The notes under the pieces are model-generated. The model worked only from the letters and a program-made list of their open reading frames with translations, searched no databases and had not been told where the DNA came from. From contig NZ_JACYXF010000047.1 of assembly GCF_015352985.1 (NCBI RefSeq), positions 1-39,808 of the forward strand: a stretch of DNA of 39,808 nucleotides. The letters run 5' to 3'. How positions within the stretch are numbered: the stretch's first letter is position 1; each line of letters opens with the position of its first letter. This document shows, one piece after another, positions 24,258 through 31,889 of this stretch. Made by a program: the position numbers and the translations under genes. The DNA comes from Noviherbaspirillum malthae. Its GTDB lineage: Bacteria > Pseudomonadota > Gammaproteobacteria > Burkholderiales > Burkholderiaceae_D.

Positions 24258-25193
24258 ATGGATGCAAGGAAGGCATTGGACGGGCAGGCGGTCGGAATCA
24301 TGGTGGTGCTGTGCATCGTCTGGGGCATGCAGCAGGTGGCACTCAAGGCGACCGCCGCCGACATCAGTCCTTCACTGCAGATATCGATTCGCTCCGGTAT
24401 TGCCGCAGTGCTCGTCGGCGTCGTGATGATCGCGAGGAAGGAAAGGATTTCTTTTGCGCAGGGCATGTGGCGACCCGGACTGATCGTGGGAATACTGTTC
24501 GCGCTGGAGTACCTCTTCGTCGGTGCCGCACTGCGCCATACGAGTGCCGCACATACCGCGGTCTTCCTCTACACGGCTCCGGTATTCGCCGCACTCGGCC
24601 TGCACTGGAAAATGCCCGCGGAGCGTCTTGCTCCCTTGCAGTGGATCGGCATCGCCGTGGCTTTCGCAGGCATCGTCATGGCCTTCCTCGGACGCGGCGG
24701 ATTTACCCCGGGCGGTTCGCTCTCGCATGTCAGCGAGACGATGCAAGGAGATTTGCTGGCGCTGGCTGCGGGAATATCGATGGGCGCGACGAACGTTGTG
24801 ATCCGCTGTTCCAGCCTGTCGCGCGCACCCGCAACCGAGACGCTGCTCTATCAGCTTCTCGGCGCGTTTGTGCTGCTGCTTTTCGCGGCCGCGACGAGCG
24901 GTGAGCTGACCATCAATCCGACGCCTTCGGCTTGGGGCGGCCTGATATTTCAAACCCTGATCGTGTCTTTCGCAAGCTTTCTCGTCTGGTTCTGGCTGCT
25001 GCGCCATTACCTTGCTTCACGGCTGGGCGTGCTGTCGTTCATGACACCGATCTTCGGTGTGGTGCTCGGCGCCTGGCTGCTGAACGAAGCCATCGAACCC
25101 GGATTTCTCGCGGGCGCATTGCTGGTGCTCGCCGGCATTGCACTGGTCAGCGGCTATGAGTGGCTGCAAGGGTTCCGAGGCGCTGCACGATGA
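24258..25193 (+). CDS. EamA/DMT-family exporter
   Basis: This 311-residue inner-membrane protein has about ten hydrophobic helices arranged as two EamA repeats, typical of the drug/metabolite transporter superfamily. Landmarks are the early CIVWGMQQVALK, SIRSGIAAVLVG, ALRHTSAAHTAVFLYTAPVF in the first repeat, and LSFMTPIFGVVLGAWLLNE in the second. Members export amino acids, metabolites or toxic compounds. GAGGGAGCGGGC precedes the ATG. The divergent AraC gene is the likely regulator. The substrate cannot be inferred. Confidence 0.92.
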   Translation: MDARKALDGQAVGIMVVLCIVWGMQQVALKATAADISPSLQISIRSGIAAVLVGVVMIARKERISFAQGMWRPGLIVGILFALEYLFVGAALRHTSAAHTAVFLYTAPVFAALGLHWKMPAERLAPLQWIGIAVAFAGIVMAFLGRGGFTPGGSLSHVSETMQGDLLALAAGISMGATNVVIRCSSLSRAPATETLLYQLLGAFVLLLFAAATSGELTINPTPSAWGGLIFQTLIVSFASFLVWFWLLRHYLASRLGVLSFMTPIFGVVLGAWLLNEAIEPGFLAGALLVLAGIALVSGYEWLQGFRGAAR

Positions 25194-25238
25194 GCGGCAA
25201 AACAAAGGCCTGACCGTTGCGCCCGCCCCGGCCCGTCT

Positions 25239-25424
25239 TCAATGATGCGTGGTCTTGCGTCCCGAACCCGACTTCTTCCCGCCGCCGGAAACCTTGTTTT
25301 CCGTGGCCCACGCACGGCGCTTGGCCTCTTCCGCCGGGACGCCGCGTTTCTTGTAGCCGTCGGCGATATGTTCGGCCTGACGCTTCTGCTTGTCGGTATA
25401 CGCTGATTTGTCACCTCTTGGCAT
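25239..25424 (-). CDS. Small hydrophilic protein of the MPRGDKS...YTDKQKRQAEHI type
   Basis: This 61-residue basic protein begins MPRGDKSAYTDKQKRQAEHI and ends with a Gly/Ser/Lys-rich tail (GGGKKSGSGRK). The pattern belongs to a widespread small-protein family that databases often label plasmid stabilisation protein, a name with little evidence behind it. It has no hydrophobic core beyond one amphipathic helix and may be a stress or DNA-associated protein. AAGGAG before the ATG supports the start. It is convergent with the exporter gene. Confidence 0.72.
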   Translation of the reverse strand: MPRGDKSAYTDKQKRQAEHIADGYKKRGVPAEEAKRRAWATENKVSGGGKKSGSGRKTTHH

Positions 25425-25660
25425 GGCAGACTCCTTTTCGATGGTTTGACAGGATGAATGATGGAGAACGGTGCGCTTCGGCATTCGTTCGAACTCAACT
25501 GCTGAGAGAAACGCAGCAAGAGTTTGTTCCCCATTGGCCAGTCAACCCGGCATCTGCATCGCCCTATGAAATGAATTGCCCGAAGCAGGAACCGGGCGGG
25601 GTATTGCCGTTGTCATATCAGTCTTGTGCCGACCAGGCCTTTGCTCCCATGGAGGACACC

Positions 25661-26059
25661 ATGCATGCTCATTCCATCTCTCCCGGCATGCAGCAGTGCA
25701 TCGATGCCTGCCTGCACTGCTACCGCACTTGCAGGGAAACCGCCATGAATCATGGCCTGGAAAGCGGCGGCAGGCATGTGGAACCGGCGCATTTCCGGCT
25801 GATGATCAATTGTTCGGAAATATGCAGAACCAGTGCTGAATTCATGATGAGCGCATCCCCTTTGCATGCGCATGTATGCGCTGCCTGCGCGGTGGTGTGC
25901 GTTGCCTGTGCGGAAAGCTGCGAGGACATCGGCCAGATGGACGAGTGCGCACAAGCTTGCCGTGCCTGTGCGCAGAACTGCCGCCAGATGGCAAGCCAGC
26001 CGAACGCACTGTCCAGCGGCACACATGCAGGCGGCGCCCGGAGCGGCGCCGCACATTGA
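25661..26059 (+). CDS. Cys-rich four-helix-bundle copper-storage protein (Csp3-like)
   Basis: This 132-residue protein has 15 cysteines arranged along predicted helices: CIDACLHCYRTC (13-24), CSEIC (51-55), CAACAVVCVACAESC (73-87) and CAQACRACAQNC (96-107). This is the DUF326-type four-helix-bundle copper-storage family, in which the Cys side chains line the bundle and bind many Cu(I) ions. It has no signal peptide, so it should be cytosolic like Csp3. GGAGG precedes the chosen ATG; the open frame runs further upstream without support. A C-terminal tail with Gly/Ala/His residues may be flexible. No copper-efflux gene is nearby. Confidence 0.88.
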   Translation: MHAHSISPGMQQCIDACLHCYRTCRETAMNHGLESGGRHVEPAHFRLMINCSEICRTSAEFMMSASPLHAHVCAACAVVCVACAESCEDIGQMDECAQACRACAQNCRQMASQPNALSSGTHAGGARSGAAH

Positions 26060-26096
26060 GTGAGCATGAATGAAGCACGATTAAAAGGAGTCTTGC

Positions 26097-26411
26097 GTGA
26101 AGGCAGTCGTATTCCATGATGTGGGTGATATCCGTCTTGAAGATGTACCGGAACCGAAGATCGAACAGCCGACCGATGCGATCGTCCGGCTTACCGCAAG
26201 CGCGATCTGCGGAACCGATCTGCATTTCATCCGCGGCACCTTCCCCGTGATCGAACTGGTGCGGACCGGCAGCTTCGATCCGGCAAGCGTTCTGACGCAG
26301 CAGGAGCCGATCACTTCGGTCATCGACGCCTACAAGGCATTTGACACGCGCCAGCCGGGATGGATCAAGGTGGAGCTGCTGCCTCGTGCTGGCGGCAATC
26401 GGCCGTCGTAA
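26097..26411 (+). pseudogene. Zinc alcohol dehydrogenase remnant with internal in-frame deletion
   Basis: The 104-residue frame begins with the N-terminus of a glutathione-independent formaldehyde/alcohol dehydrogenase-type enzyme (MKAVVFHDVGDIRLEDVPEPK and SAICGTDLHFIRGTFP, including the catalytic-zinc Cys38). It then jumps directly to the C-terminus (IELVRTGSFDPASVLTQQEP followed by ITSVIDAYKAFD). Normal enzymes of this family have about 380-390 residues, so about 280 residues, covering the structural-zinc loop and the whole NAD-binding domain, are missing at the junction near residue 51. Frame and the AAAGGAG/GTG start are intact. The product cannot be a dehydrogenase. Confidence 0.8.
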
Positions 26412-26461
26412 CAGCTTCCCGGGCGATGGTGGAAAAGGCGGCCGCCTTGGGAGGCTCGTCT

Positions 26462-26484
26462 GCGGGCCTGCGGGCCTGCGGGCG
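26462..26484. repeat. Short tandem repeat of GCGGGCCT
   Basis: Nearly three copies of an 8-base unit lie in the gap after the dehydrogenase remnant. They are probably slippage-derived and of no clear function. Confidence 0.5.
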
Positions 26485-26625
26485 CTTGATGCATTCCTGA
26501 ATGCGGAACTCTCATGCAACTCCATGTACGAATCTGTCATGGAGCAAGGAAAGAGAACCGGTTCGGCGGCTGCCTTGTCCTGACGACATTGCAGCGCAGC
26601 CGGACATCAAGCAAAGGATACGACC

Positions 26626-26847
26626 ATGCAGACAAATCCCGCCAGTCCGCAGCGCCCGGAGAAACCGCAAGTCCTTCCACCCGATCCGGCAACGAATGCC
26701 GACGATACGTCCGTCGATGCCGGTGCGGCCGAAAACGCGAAAAAGGCAGACGACAAGAATCCGGCGCAGCCGCAGCGCATCAGCCGCGAAGCCGCGGAGA
26801 AGGGCATTGCGCCGGATGCCGATCCGGATGATCCCGTTTCTCCCTGA
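26626..26847 (+). CDS. Small Pro/Asp/Ala-rich disordered protein
   Basis: This 73-residue hydrophilic protein (MQTNPASPQRPEKPQV...) is rich in Pro, Asp, Ala and Lys, with no hydrophobic segment, signal peptide or Cys. AAAGGATACGACC precedes the ATG. The composition and size resemble small hydrophilic stress proteins, but no family is recognised. It is followed by a similar small Pro-rich gene after 45 bases, and the two may be co-transcribed. Confidence 0.55.
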   Translation: MQTNPASPQRPEKPQVLPPDPATNADDTSVDAGAAENAKKADDKNPAQPQRISREAAEKGIAPDADPDDPVSP

Positions 26848-26892
26848 AGGCTTTCCCTCAATCGTCGCGCCAACCTGCAGGAAGGATCTTTC

Positions 26893-27099
26893 ATGATGCA
26901 GCAAGAACCTGTTCAGAACCCGCCGCACTCGCCTCAGGAAATACCGGTCGTGCCGAATCCCGCGCCGGAGATTGCGCCGTCGACTCAGTCGGAGCCGGAA
27001 ATTACTCCGCCTCTCGATCCTGTCGCGCCCTCATCTCCCCAAGGTCCGGAAATCGTTCCCGACGAGTCGCCGCCGGAAGTGCCCGGTACAGTAGGCTGA
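26893..27099 (+). CDS. Small Pro/Glu-rich disordered protein
   Basis: This 68-residue protein consists mostly of Pro, Glu, Ser and Val in loosely repeated PEI(A/T)P and PEIVP units, with no globular core, Cys or signal peptide. AGGAAGGATCTTTC precedes MMQQ, so translation is plausible. It follows the 73-residue gene closely. The family is not recognised, and a spurious open frame cannot be excluded. Confidence 0.55.
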   Translation: MMQQEPVQNPPHSPQEIPVVPNPAPEIAPSTQSEPEITPPLDPVAPSSPQGPEIVPDESPPEVPGTVG

Positions 27100-27272
27100 G
27101 AAGAGTGCACTCCTCGCGCCATGGCGTCGCGAGCTGACGCAACGGCAAGGAACAAGCCTGCCCCGCGCACCGGTTTGTTCTGCCTCAAAACAAATTCATG
27201 TTTCCGGCATGGGCGAAGTCACTATCTTGGAGACGCATGTTCTAACCGCCTTTCTTTTTCCCCTCCCATGCC

Positions 27273-28463
27273 ATGAAAACGTCTACCCGGCTTCTCGCCG
27301 CTGCCGCAGTCGCCGCCTGCGCGCAGGCCTATGCCCAAACACCAGGCGAGCCTGCGAAGGCAAGTTATGAAGGCAATGTATTCCGTCCCGTGAAAGTGGA
27401 GGCGACCGATGCGCGTGTTGCCGGCCTGCGTGCGCCGGGCGGCTTTGCCGTCACGAAGTATGCGGAAAACCTGGGCAAGCCGCGCATGCTTGCCGTGGCG
27501 CCCAACGGCGATGTGTATGTGTCCGACCGCGACAAGGGAACGGTGAGCCTGCTGCGCTACGTGCAAGGCACGGGCAAGGGCGGCGAAGCCATCGAGGTGG
27601 CCCGCGCCCCGGATGTGCACGGCTTGGCCATCATGGACGGCAAGTTGTACATCGCGGCCATCCGCGAATTGTACGTCGCCGACATACGCAGCGACGGCAC
27701 GCTGGGCGAGCTGAAGACGTTGTACGACGATCTGCCGGATGCCGGGCAGCATCCCAACCGGACGCTGCGCTTTGGCCCGGACAAGAAGCTTTATCTGTCG
27801 ATCGGCAGCACCTGCAATGCCTGCGACGAGCCGAATCCGGAAAGCGCAACAATCGTGCAGGTCAATACCGACGGCTCGGGCCGCAGCATCTTTGCCAAGG
27901 GACTGCGCAATACCATCGGTTTCGACTGGCATCCGTCGACCAGGGAGATGTACGGATTCGACCATGGCATTGACTGGCTCGGCGACGAACAGCAGAAGGA
28001 AGAATTGAACCTGCTCAAGGAAGGCGCCGACTATGGATGGCCTTACATCTTCGAATCGGGCAAGTTCAATGTTGCCGAGGAGCCGCCGCCGGGAATGAGC
28101 TTCGCCGAATATGCGCAGAAGACCGCCGCCCCGGTCAAGCTGTACACCGCGCATGCCTCGCCGCTGGGACTGGTCTTCTATACCGGCGATCAATTTCCGG
28201 CGGAGTACCGCAACGATGCTTTCGTCACGATGCGCGGATCATGGAACCGGGCCGAGCCCGCCGGCTACAAGGTTGTTCGCGTCCGTTACGACAATCAGGG
28301 ACGTCCCGTTCGCTTCGAAGACTTTGTCGGCACATGGCTGACTAATAACAACCAGGCGCATTTCGGCAGGATTACCGGCATCGCGCAGCATGCCGACGGC
28401 TCGCTGCTGGTTGCGGACGACAGCAATGGCGTGATTTATCGCGTGGCATACACCAGGCAGTAA
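27273..28463 (+). CDS. PQQ-dependent sorbosone/sugar dehydrogenase-type protein
   Basis: This 396-residue exported protein has a signal peptide (KTSTRLLAAAAVAACAQAYAQ) and a six-bladed beta-propeller of the soluble glucose/sorbosone dehydrogenase family. Blade motifs include GKPRMLAVAPNGDVYVSDR, HPNRTLRFGPDKKLYLSIGS with the following TCNACDEPNPE, GLRNTIGFDWHP, and GADYGWPYIFESGK. These enzymes oxidise aldoses in the periplasm with PQQ and Ca2+. No PQQ biosynthesis gene is in view. The start has a weak ribosome site (the ATG follows another, out-of-frame ATG). The next gene, dkgB, is convergent. Confidence 0.88.
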   Translation: MKTSTRLLAAAAVAACAQAYAQTPGEPAKASYEGNVFRPVKVEATDARVAGLRAPGGFAVTKYAENLGKPRMLAVAPNGDVYVSDRDKGTVSLLRYVQGTGKGGEAIEVARAPDVHGLAIMDGKLYIAAIRELYVADIRSDGTLGELKTLYDDLPDAGQHPNRTLRFGPDKKLYLSIGSTCNACDEPNPESATIVQVNTDGSGRSIFAKGLRNTIGFDWHPSTREMYGFDHGIDWLGDEQQKEELNLLKEGADYGWPYIFESGKFNVAEEPPPGMSFAEYAQKTAAPVKLYTAHASPLGLVFYTGDQFPAEYRNDAFVTMRGSWNRAEPAGYKVVRVRYDNQGRPVRFEDFVGTWLTNNNQAHFGRITGIAQHADGSLLVADDSNGVIYRVAYTRQ

Positions 28464-28479
28464 TCTGCGCCGGTCAGAA

Positions 28480-28519
28480 GGGCAGCAGTGCCGGCAGTTC
28501 GTCGCCCGCGCTGCTGCCC
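28480..28519. terminator. Inverted repeat between convergent genes
   Basis: GGGCAGCAG (28480-28488) pairs with CTGCTGCCC (28511-28519) across a 22-base loop between two gene ends. Possible bidirectional terminator; no T-run. Confidence 0.4.
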
Positions 28520-28558
28520 GCAGTGACGACCCTCCCGCAGCCGCCCGCAAACTCCGAT

Positions 28559-29362
28559 TCAGGCATCCCAGTCAGGCGCAAAATCCGGATTGGCAATACG
28601 CGCATTGCTGTCGAGCGTGCGAATGCGTGCGATGTCATTCTCGGTCAGGCGCAAATCCAGGGCTTTCAGGTTGGCTTGCAGATTGGCTGACTTGGTCGAT
28701 GACGGGATCACTGCGTGGCCCTGCTGCAGCAACCAGGCCAGCGCCACCTGCGCCGGTGTTGCGCCGTGGCGGGCCGCGATGTCAAGCATGACAGGATCCT
28801 GCATGACCTTGCCGTAGGCAAGCGGCATGTAGGCGGTGAGGTGAATGCCCATCTCGCGCGCGGCATCAACGAGCTTGCGGTTCTGCAGAAATGGATGAAT
28901 CTCGACCTGGTTGGTGGCGATGCTGGCTGCGCCGACCGCAGCGGCTGCCTCACGCATCTGCGCGACGGTGAAATTGGAGATGCCGATCAGCCTCGTCAGC
29001 CCCCGTTCACGCGCTTCCATCAGGGCGTTCATCGATTCTGCAACAGGTACGGCGTTTCCCGGCGAAGGCCAGTGGAGCAGGGTCAGGTCGACCTGCTCCA
29101 GCCCAAGCTTTTGCAGACTCTCTTCCAGACTGCCGATGAGTTTGCCGGCTGCCATGTTGTCCGTCCAGATCTTGGTGGTGACGAAAAGCTCGCTGCGCGC
29201 AATGCCGCATTCCGCGATGGCGGTGCCGATGTCGGCTTCGTTGCCGTAGATTTGCGCGGTATCGATATGCCGGTAGCCGGCGGCAAGTCCGTTGCTGACG
29301 GATTCAATGACCTGCTGTCCCTGCAGGCGGAAGGTTCCGAGACCGAGTGGCGGGATATGCAT
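28559..29362 (-). CDS. dkgB: 2,5-diketo-D-gluconate reductase B (aldo/keto reductase)
   Basis: This protein of 267 residues has exactly the length of E. coli DkgB and matches it along its whole length: PLGLGTFRLQGQQVIESV, GYRHIDTAQIYGNE (catalytic Asp and Tyr), TTKIWTDN (Lys), LLHWPSPGNAVPV (His), GISNFTVAQM and IPSSTKSANLQANLKAL (NADPH binding). It reduces 2,5-diketogluconate and also methylglyoxal and other aldehydes with NADPH. AAAGGACATCAC fixes the start; the frame extends upstream without support. The MFS gene upstream is co-directional with a gap of about 54 bases, so the two are probably one operon under the divergent LysR regulator. Confidence 0.93.
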   Translation of the reverse strand: MHIPPLGLGTFRLQGQQVIESVSNGLAAGYRHIDTAQIYGNEADIGTAIAECGIARSELFVTTKIWTDNMAAGKLIGSLEESLQKLGLEQVDLTLLHWPSPGNAVPVAESMNALMEARERGLTRLIGISNFTVAQMREAAAAVGAASIATNQVEIHPFLQNRKLVDAAREMGIHLTAYMPLAYGKVMQDPVMLDIAARHGATPAQVALAWLLQQGHAVIPSSTKSANLQANLKALDLRLTENDIARIRTLDSNARIANPDFAPDWDA

Positions 29363-29416
29363 GTGATGTCCTTTCATGTTGCGATGTAAAGTCGTGATGG
29401 GTGAATGCGGCTGCAA

Positions 29417-30622
29417 TCAGTGCATGCCTGCCGCGGCGGCATGCGTGCGCGTCAGCACTATGCCGCTCCTGCGATCGAGCCGCCCGGCGAGCGTGGTGAG
29501 ACCGAGGGATCCGAGGACCACGATGGCGCCCAGCCATGGCGTTGCCAGCAGGCCGAGATGTTCGACGATCAGGCCGCCGGCCCATGCGCCGCCTGCAATA
29601 CCCAGATTGAAGGCAGCAATGTTCAATCCGGAAGCCACATCAATTGCATGGGGTGCATGGTGCTCGGCCTGCTGCACGACGTAGACCTGCAGTCCGGGCA
29701 CATTGCCGAAGGCAACCGCTCCCCATGCAAGTACCGTGGCCACTGCAAGCCATGGATGCGACGCGGTGAAGGAAAAGACGAAGAGCACCGCGGCCAGCAA
29801 GGCGAAGACGATCTGCAGCGCGCGCACCGGTCCCTTGCGGTCGGCCAGCCTGCCGCCCCAGATATTGCCTGCGGCAACCGACACGCCATAGACCAGCATG
29901 ATCAGGCTGACGCTGGAGGCGGAGAATCCCGTGACTTCCTGCAGCATGGGTGCAAGATAGGTAAAGGCGATGAAGGAGCCGCCATAGCCGAGCGCCGTCA
30001 TTGCATACACCAGCAGCAGGCGGGGTTTCTTCAGGACCGCCATCTGGCCGAGCAGGGAAGTGGCCGCAGGCGTGGCTATCGTATCGGGCACCAGCACGAG
30101 GCTGCCGATGAAGGCCATCACGCCCAGCATGGAGACGGCGAGGAAGGTCGTCTGCCAGCCAAGCGTCTGTCCGATGAAGGTGCCGAGCGGAACGCCGGTC
30201 ACCAGTGCAACCGTCAGGCCGGAGAACATCAGCGCAATCGCGCTGGCGGCCTTTTCTTTCGACACCAGTCCGGTAGCGATCGTGGAGCCGATGGAAAAGA
30301 ACACGCCGTGCGCAAGGCCGGTCAGGATGCGCGCGCCCATCAGCGCGGTATAACCCGGCGAAAGCCAGGCGATCAGGTTGCCGACGGTGAACAGGGCCAT
30401 CAATCCCAGCAGCAGCGCCTTGCGGGGTACGCGATTGGTGAGCGCGGTCAGTACCGGTGCGCCGATGGCAACGCCGAGCGCGTACAGGCTGACCAGCAGG
30501 CCGGCGGAAGGCACCGACACCTGCAGGCTTTCAGCGATGGTGGGAATGAGACCGACGATGACGAATTCCGTTGTGCCGATGGCAAAGGCGCTCAAGGTCA
30601 GCGCCCAGAGAGCAAGAGGCAT
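29417..30622 (-). CDS. MFS transporter of the arabinose/drug-efflux type
   Basis: This 401-residue inner-membrane protein has twelve predicted helices of the major facilitator superfamily. Its opening, LTLSAFAIGTTEFVIVGLIPTIA, is typical of the AraJ/YdhP/sugar-efflux (DHA1) group. The loop 2-3 motif appears as LTNRVPRKALL, and RILTGLAHGVFFSIGSTIA matches helix 4-5 of the same group. AAGGAG precedes the ATG at 30622; the open frame to 31066 overlaps the divergent LysR gene and is not coding. Its role is export of sugars, drugs or metabolites. It probably shares a transcript with dkgB. Confidence 0.93.
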   Translation of the reverse strand: MPLALWALTLSAFAIGTTEFVIVGLIPTIAESLQVSVPSAGLLVSLYALGVAIGAPVLTALTNRVPRKALLLGLMALFTVGNLIAWLSPGYTALMGARILTGLAHGVFFSIGSTIATGLVSKEKAASAIALMFSGLTVALVTGVPLGTFIGQTLGWQTTFLAVSMLGVMAFIGSLVLVPDTIATPAATSLLGQMAVLKKPRLLLVYAMTALGYGGSFIAFTYLAPMLQEVTGFSASSVSLIMLVYGVSVAAGNIWGGRLADRKGPVRALQIVFALLAAVLFVFSFTASHPWLAVATVLAWGAVAFGNVPGLQVYVVQQAEHHAPHAIDVASGLNIAAFNLGIAGGAWAGGLIVEHLGLLATPWLGAIVVLGSLGLTTLAGRLDRRSGIVLTRTHAAAAGMH

Positions 30623-30722
30623 GAGATTCTCCTTGGTGAGTAAGATTGCCTCGCAGTGTGCATGACCTGGCGACAAACAAAAATCCTGTTGACTACAATA
30701 CACTTTTGACTGGAGAGCAAAA
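30623..30722. promoter_or_regulatory. Divergent LysR/MFS promoter region
   Basis: This 100-base AT-richer gap separates the LysR ATG from the MFS ATG. It contains a TTGACT repeated about 20 bases apart near 30690-30715, a likely place for the LysR binding site and overlapping promoters. No perfect T-N11-A palindrome was confirmed. Confidence 0.4.
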
Positions 30723-31640
30723 ATGCTGAGTGTGGAAGCCTTGATGGGATTTGTCGCCGTGATCGATGCCGGATCGTTTTCGGCCGCGGCGGAACGTTTG
30801 GGGCAGACGCCGTCGGGCATCAGCCGCACCATCTCCCGATTGGAAACGCAGCTCGGCGTGACGCTGATCACCCGCACCACGCGCCGCCTGGATCTGACCA
30901 AGGAGGGCGAATGGCTGCTGGCGCGCGCGCGGCAGATACTGGCTGACCTGCAGAACACCGAAGACGAGCTGGCAGGGCATCTGGCCGAGCCGGCCGGGGT
31001 GGTGCGCCTGAACGCGGCGACTCCCGTGCTCGACCATCTGGTGGCGCCGCTGGCGGGCGAGATCATGGATCGTTACCCCAAACTCAGATTGGAGCTGGTC
31101 AGCGGTGAAACCGTGATCGACCTGATCGAAGAACGCGTCGATGTCGCAATCCGCATCGGCGAACTGTCCGATTCCACCCTGAACGCCCGGCGTCTGGGGA
31201 CGAGCCGGCTGCGGCTGCTGGCGGCTCCAGGCTACACCGAGCGCCACGGCGTTCCGCGCGACGTGGCGGACCTGGCGGGCAGGCACCGCACGCTTGGCTT
31301 CACCGCTCCCGCTTCCCTGAACATCTGGCCGCTCCGGCATGACGGCCAGGAGGGGTACTCCATATCGCCGGACATCGCTGCATCGAGCGGGGAAACACTG
31401 CGTCATCTGGCACTGGCCGGGGCCGGCATCGTCTGCCTCGCGGACTACCTGACGCATGCCGACCGCAAGGAAGGCCGTCTGGTCAGCATCCTGGAAACGG
31501 ATACCCTGCCTTGGTCGCAGCCCGTGTGGGCGGTGTTCTACAAGCAGGGTGCGCTGGCTCCGCGCGTGACGGTGCTGGTGGACTTGCTGGCCGACAGGCT
31601 GACGGGCACGCTGCTCGAAGACGGCGGCATGAGGCGCTGA
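30723..31640 (+). CDS. LysR-family transcriptional regulator
   Basis: This 305-residue regulator has the N-terminal winged helix-turn-helix (FVAVIDAGSFSAAAERLGQTP, then SGISRTISRLETQLGVTLI at about 29-47) and a C-terminal effector-binding domain with LDHLVAPLAGEIMDRYP and VDVAIRIGELSDSTL. It resembles LysR members that control adjacent efflux or reductase genes. It is divergent from the MFS-dkgB pair and is its likely regulator. The effector is unknown. Confidence 0.93.
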   Translation: MLSVEALMGFVAVIDAGSFSAAAERLGQTPSGISRTISRLETQLGVTLITRTTRRLDLTKEGEWLLARARQILADLQNTEDELAGHLAEPAGVVRLNAATPVLDHLVAPLAGEIMDRYPKLRLELVSGETVIDLIEERVDVAIRIGELSDSTLNARRLGTSRLRLLAAPGYTERHGVPRDVADLAGRHRTLGFTAPASLNIWPLRHDGQEGYSISPDIAASSGETLRHLALAGAGIVCLADYLTHADRKEGRLVSILETDTLPWSQPVWAVFYKQGALAPRVTVLVDLLADRLTGTLLEDGGMRR

Positions 31641-31889
31641 TTAAAAACAGGCTGTGAATAAAATTTTCCAAGCATTCGGTAGCGAACTCGCGTTTCGGAT
31701 GCTCGAGGGCAGATATATCTGAAATTGGCTAGAATTTGCTTTTTGAATTATTGTAAGACGTCCCCCATATCCATGGGATTTCGTCAGACAAGGAAAGCAC
31801 CTATCCTGTGTTAACTGTTGTCAGATACAAGAACAAGGCCTTACGAACGCCATGCCGATTCCAGCAGCATCTTGAGGCGCGCGGTCAGA
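31641..31889 (+). promoter_or_regulatory. AT-rich leader of the HD-GYP gene
   Basis: The gap is AT-rich and contains a short hairpin (CCCAT-ATCC-ATGGG near 31764). Promoter hexamers are not clear. The start codon of the next gene is uncertain, so part of this may be coding from a TTG at 31818. Confidence 0.35.

Noticed and set aside
25239..25424. Toxin-antitoxin or plasmid maintenance gene
   Set aside because: The label used for this small family is not supported by any partner gene or plasmid feature here.
29405..30643. 412-codon frame opposite the MFS gene
   Set aside because: Hydrophilic, Gln/Gly/Arg-rich shadow of a membrane protein gene.
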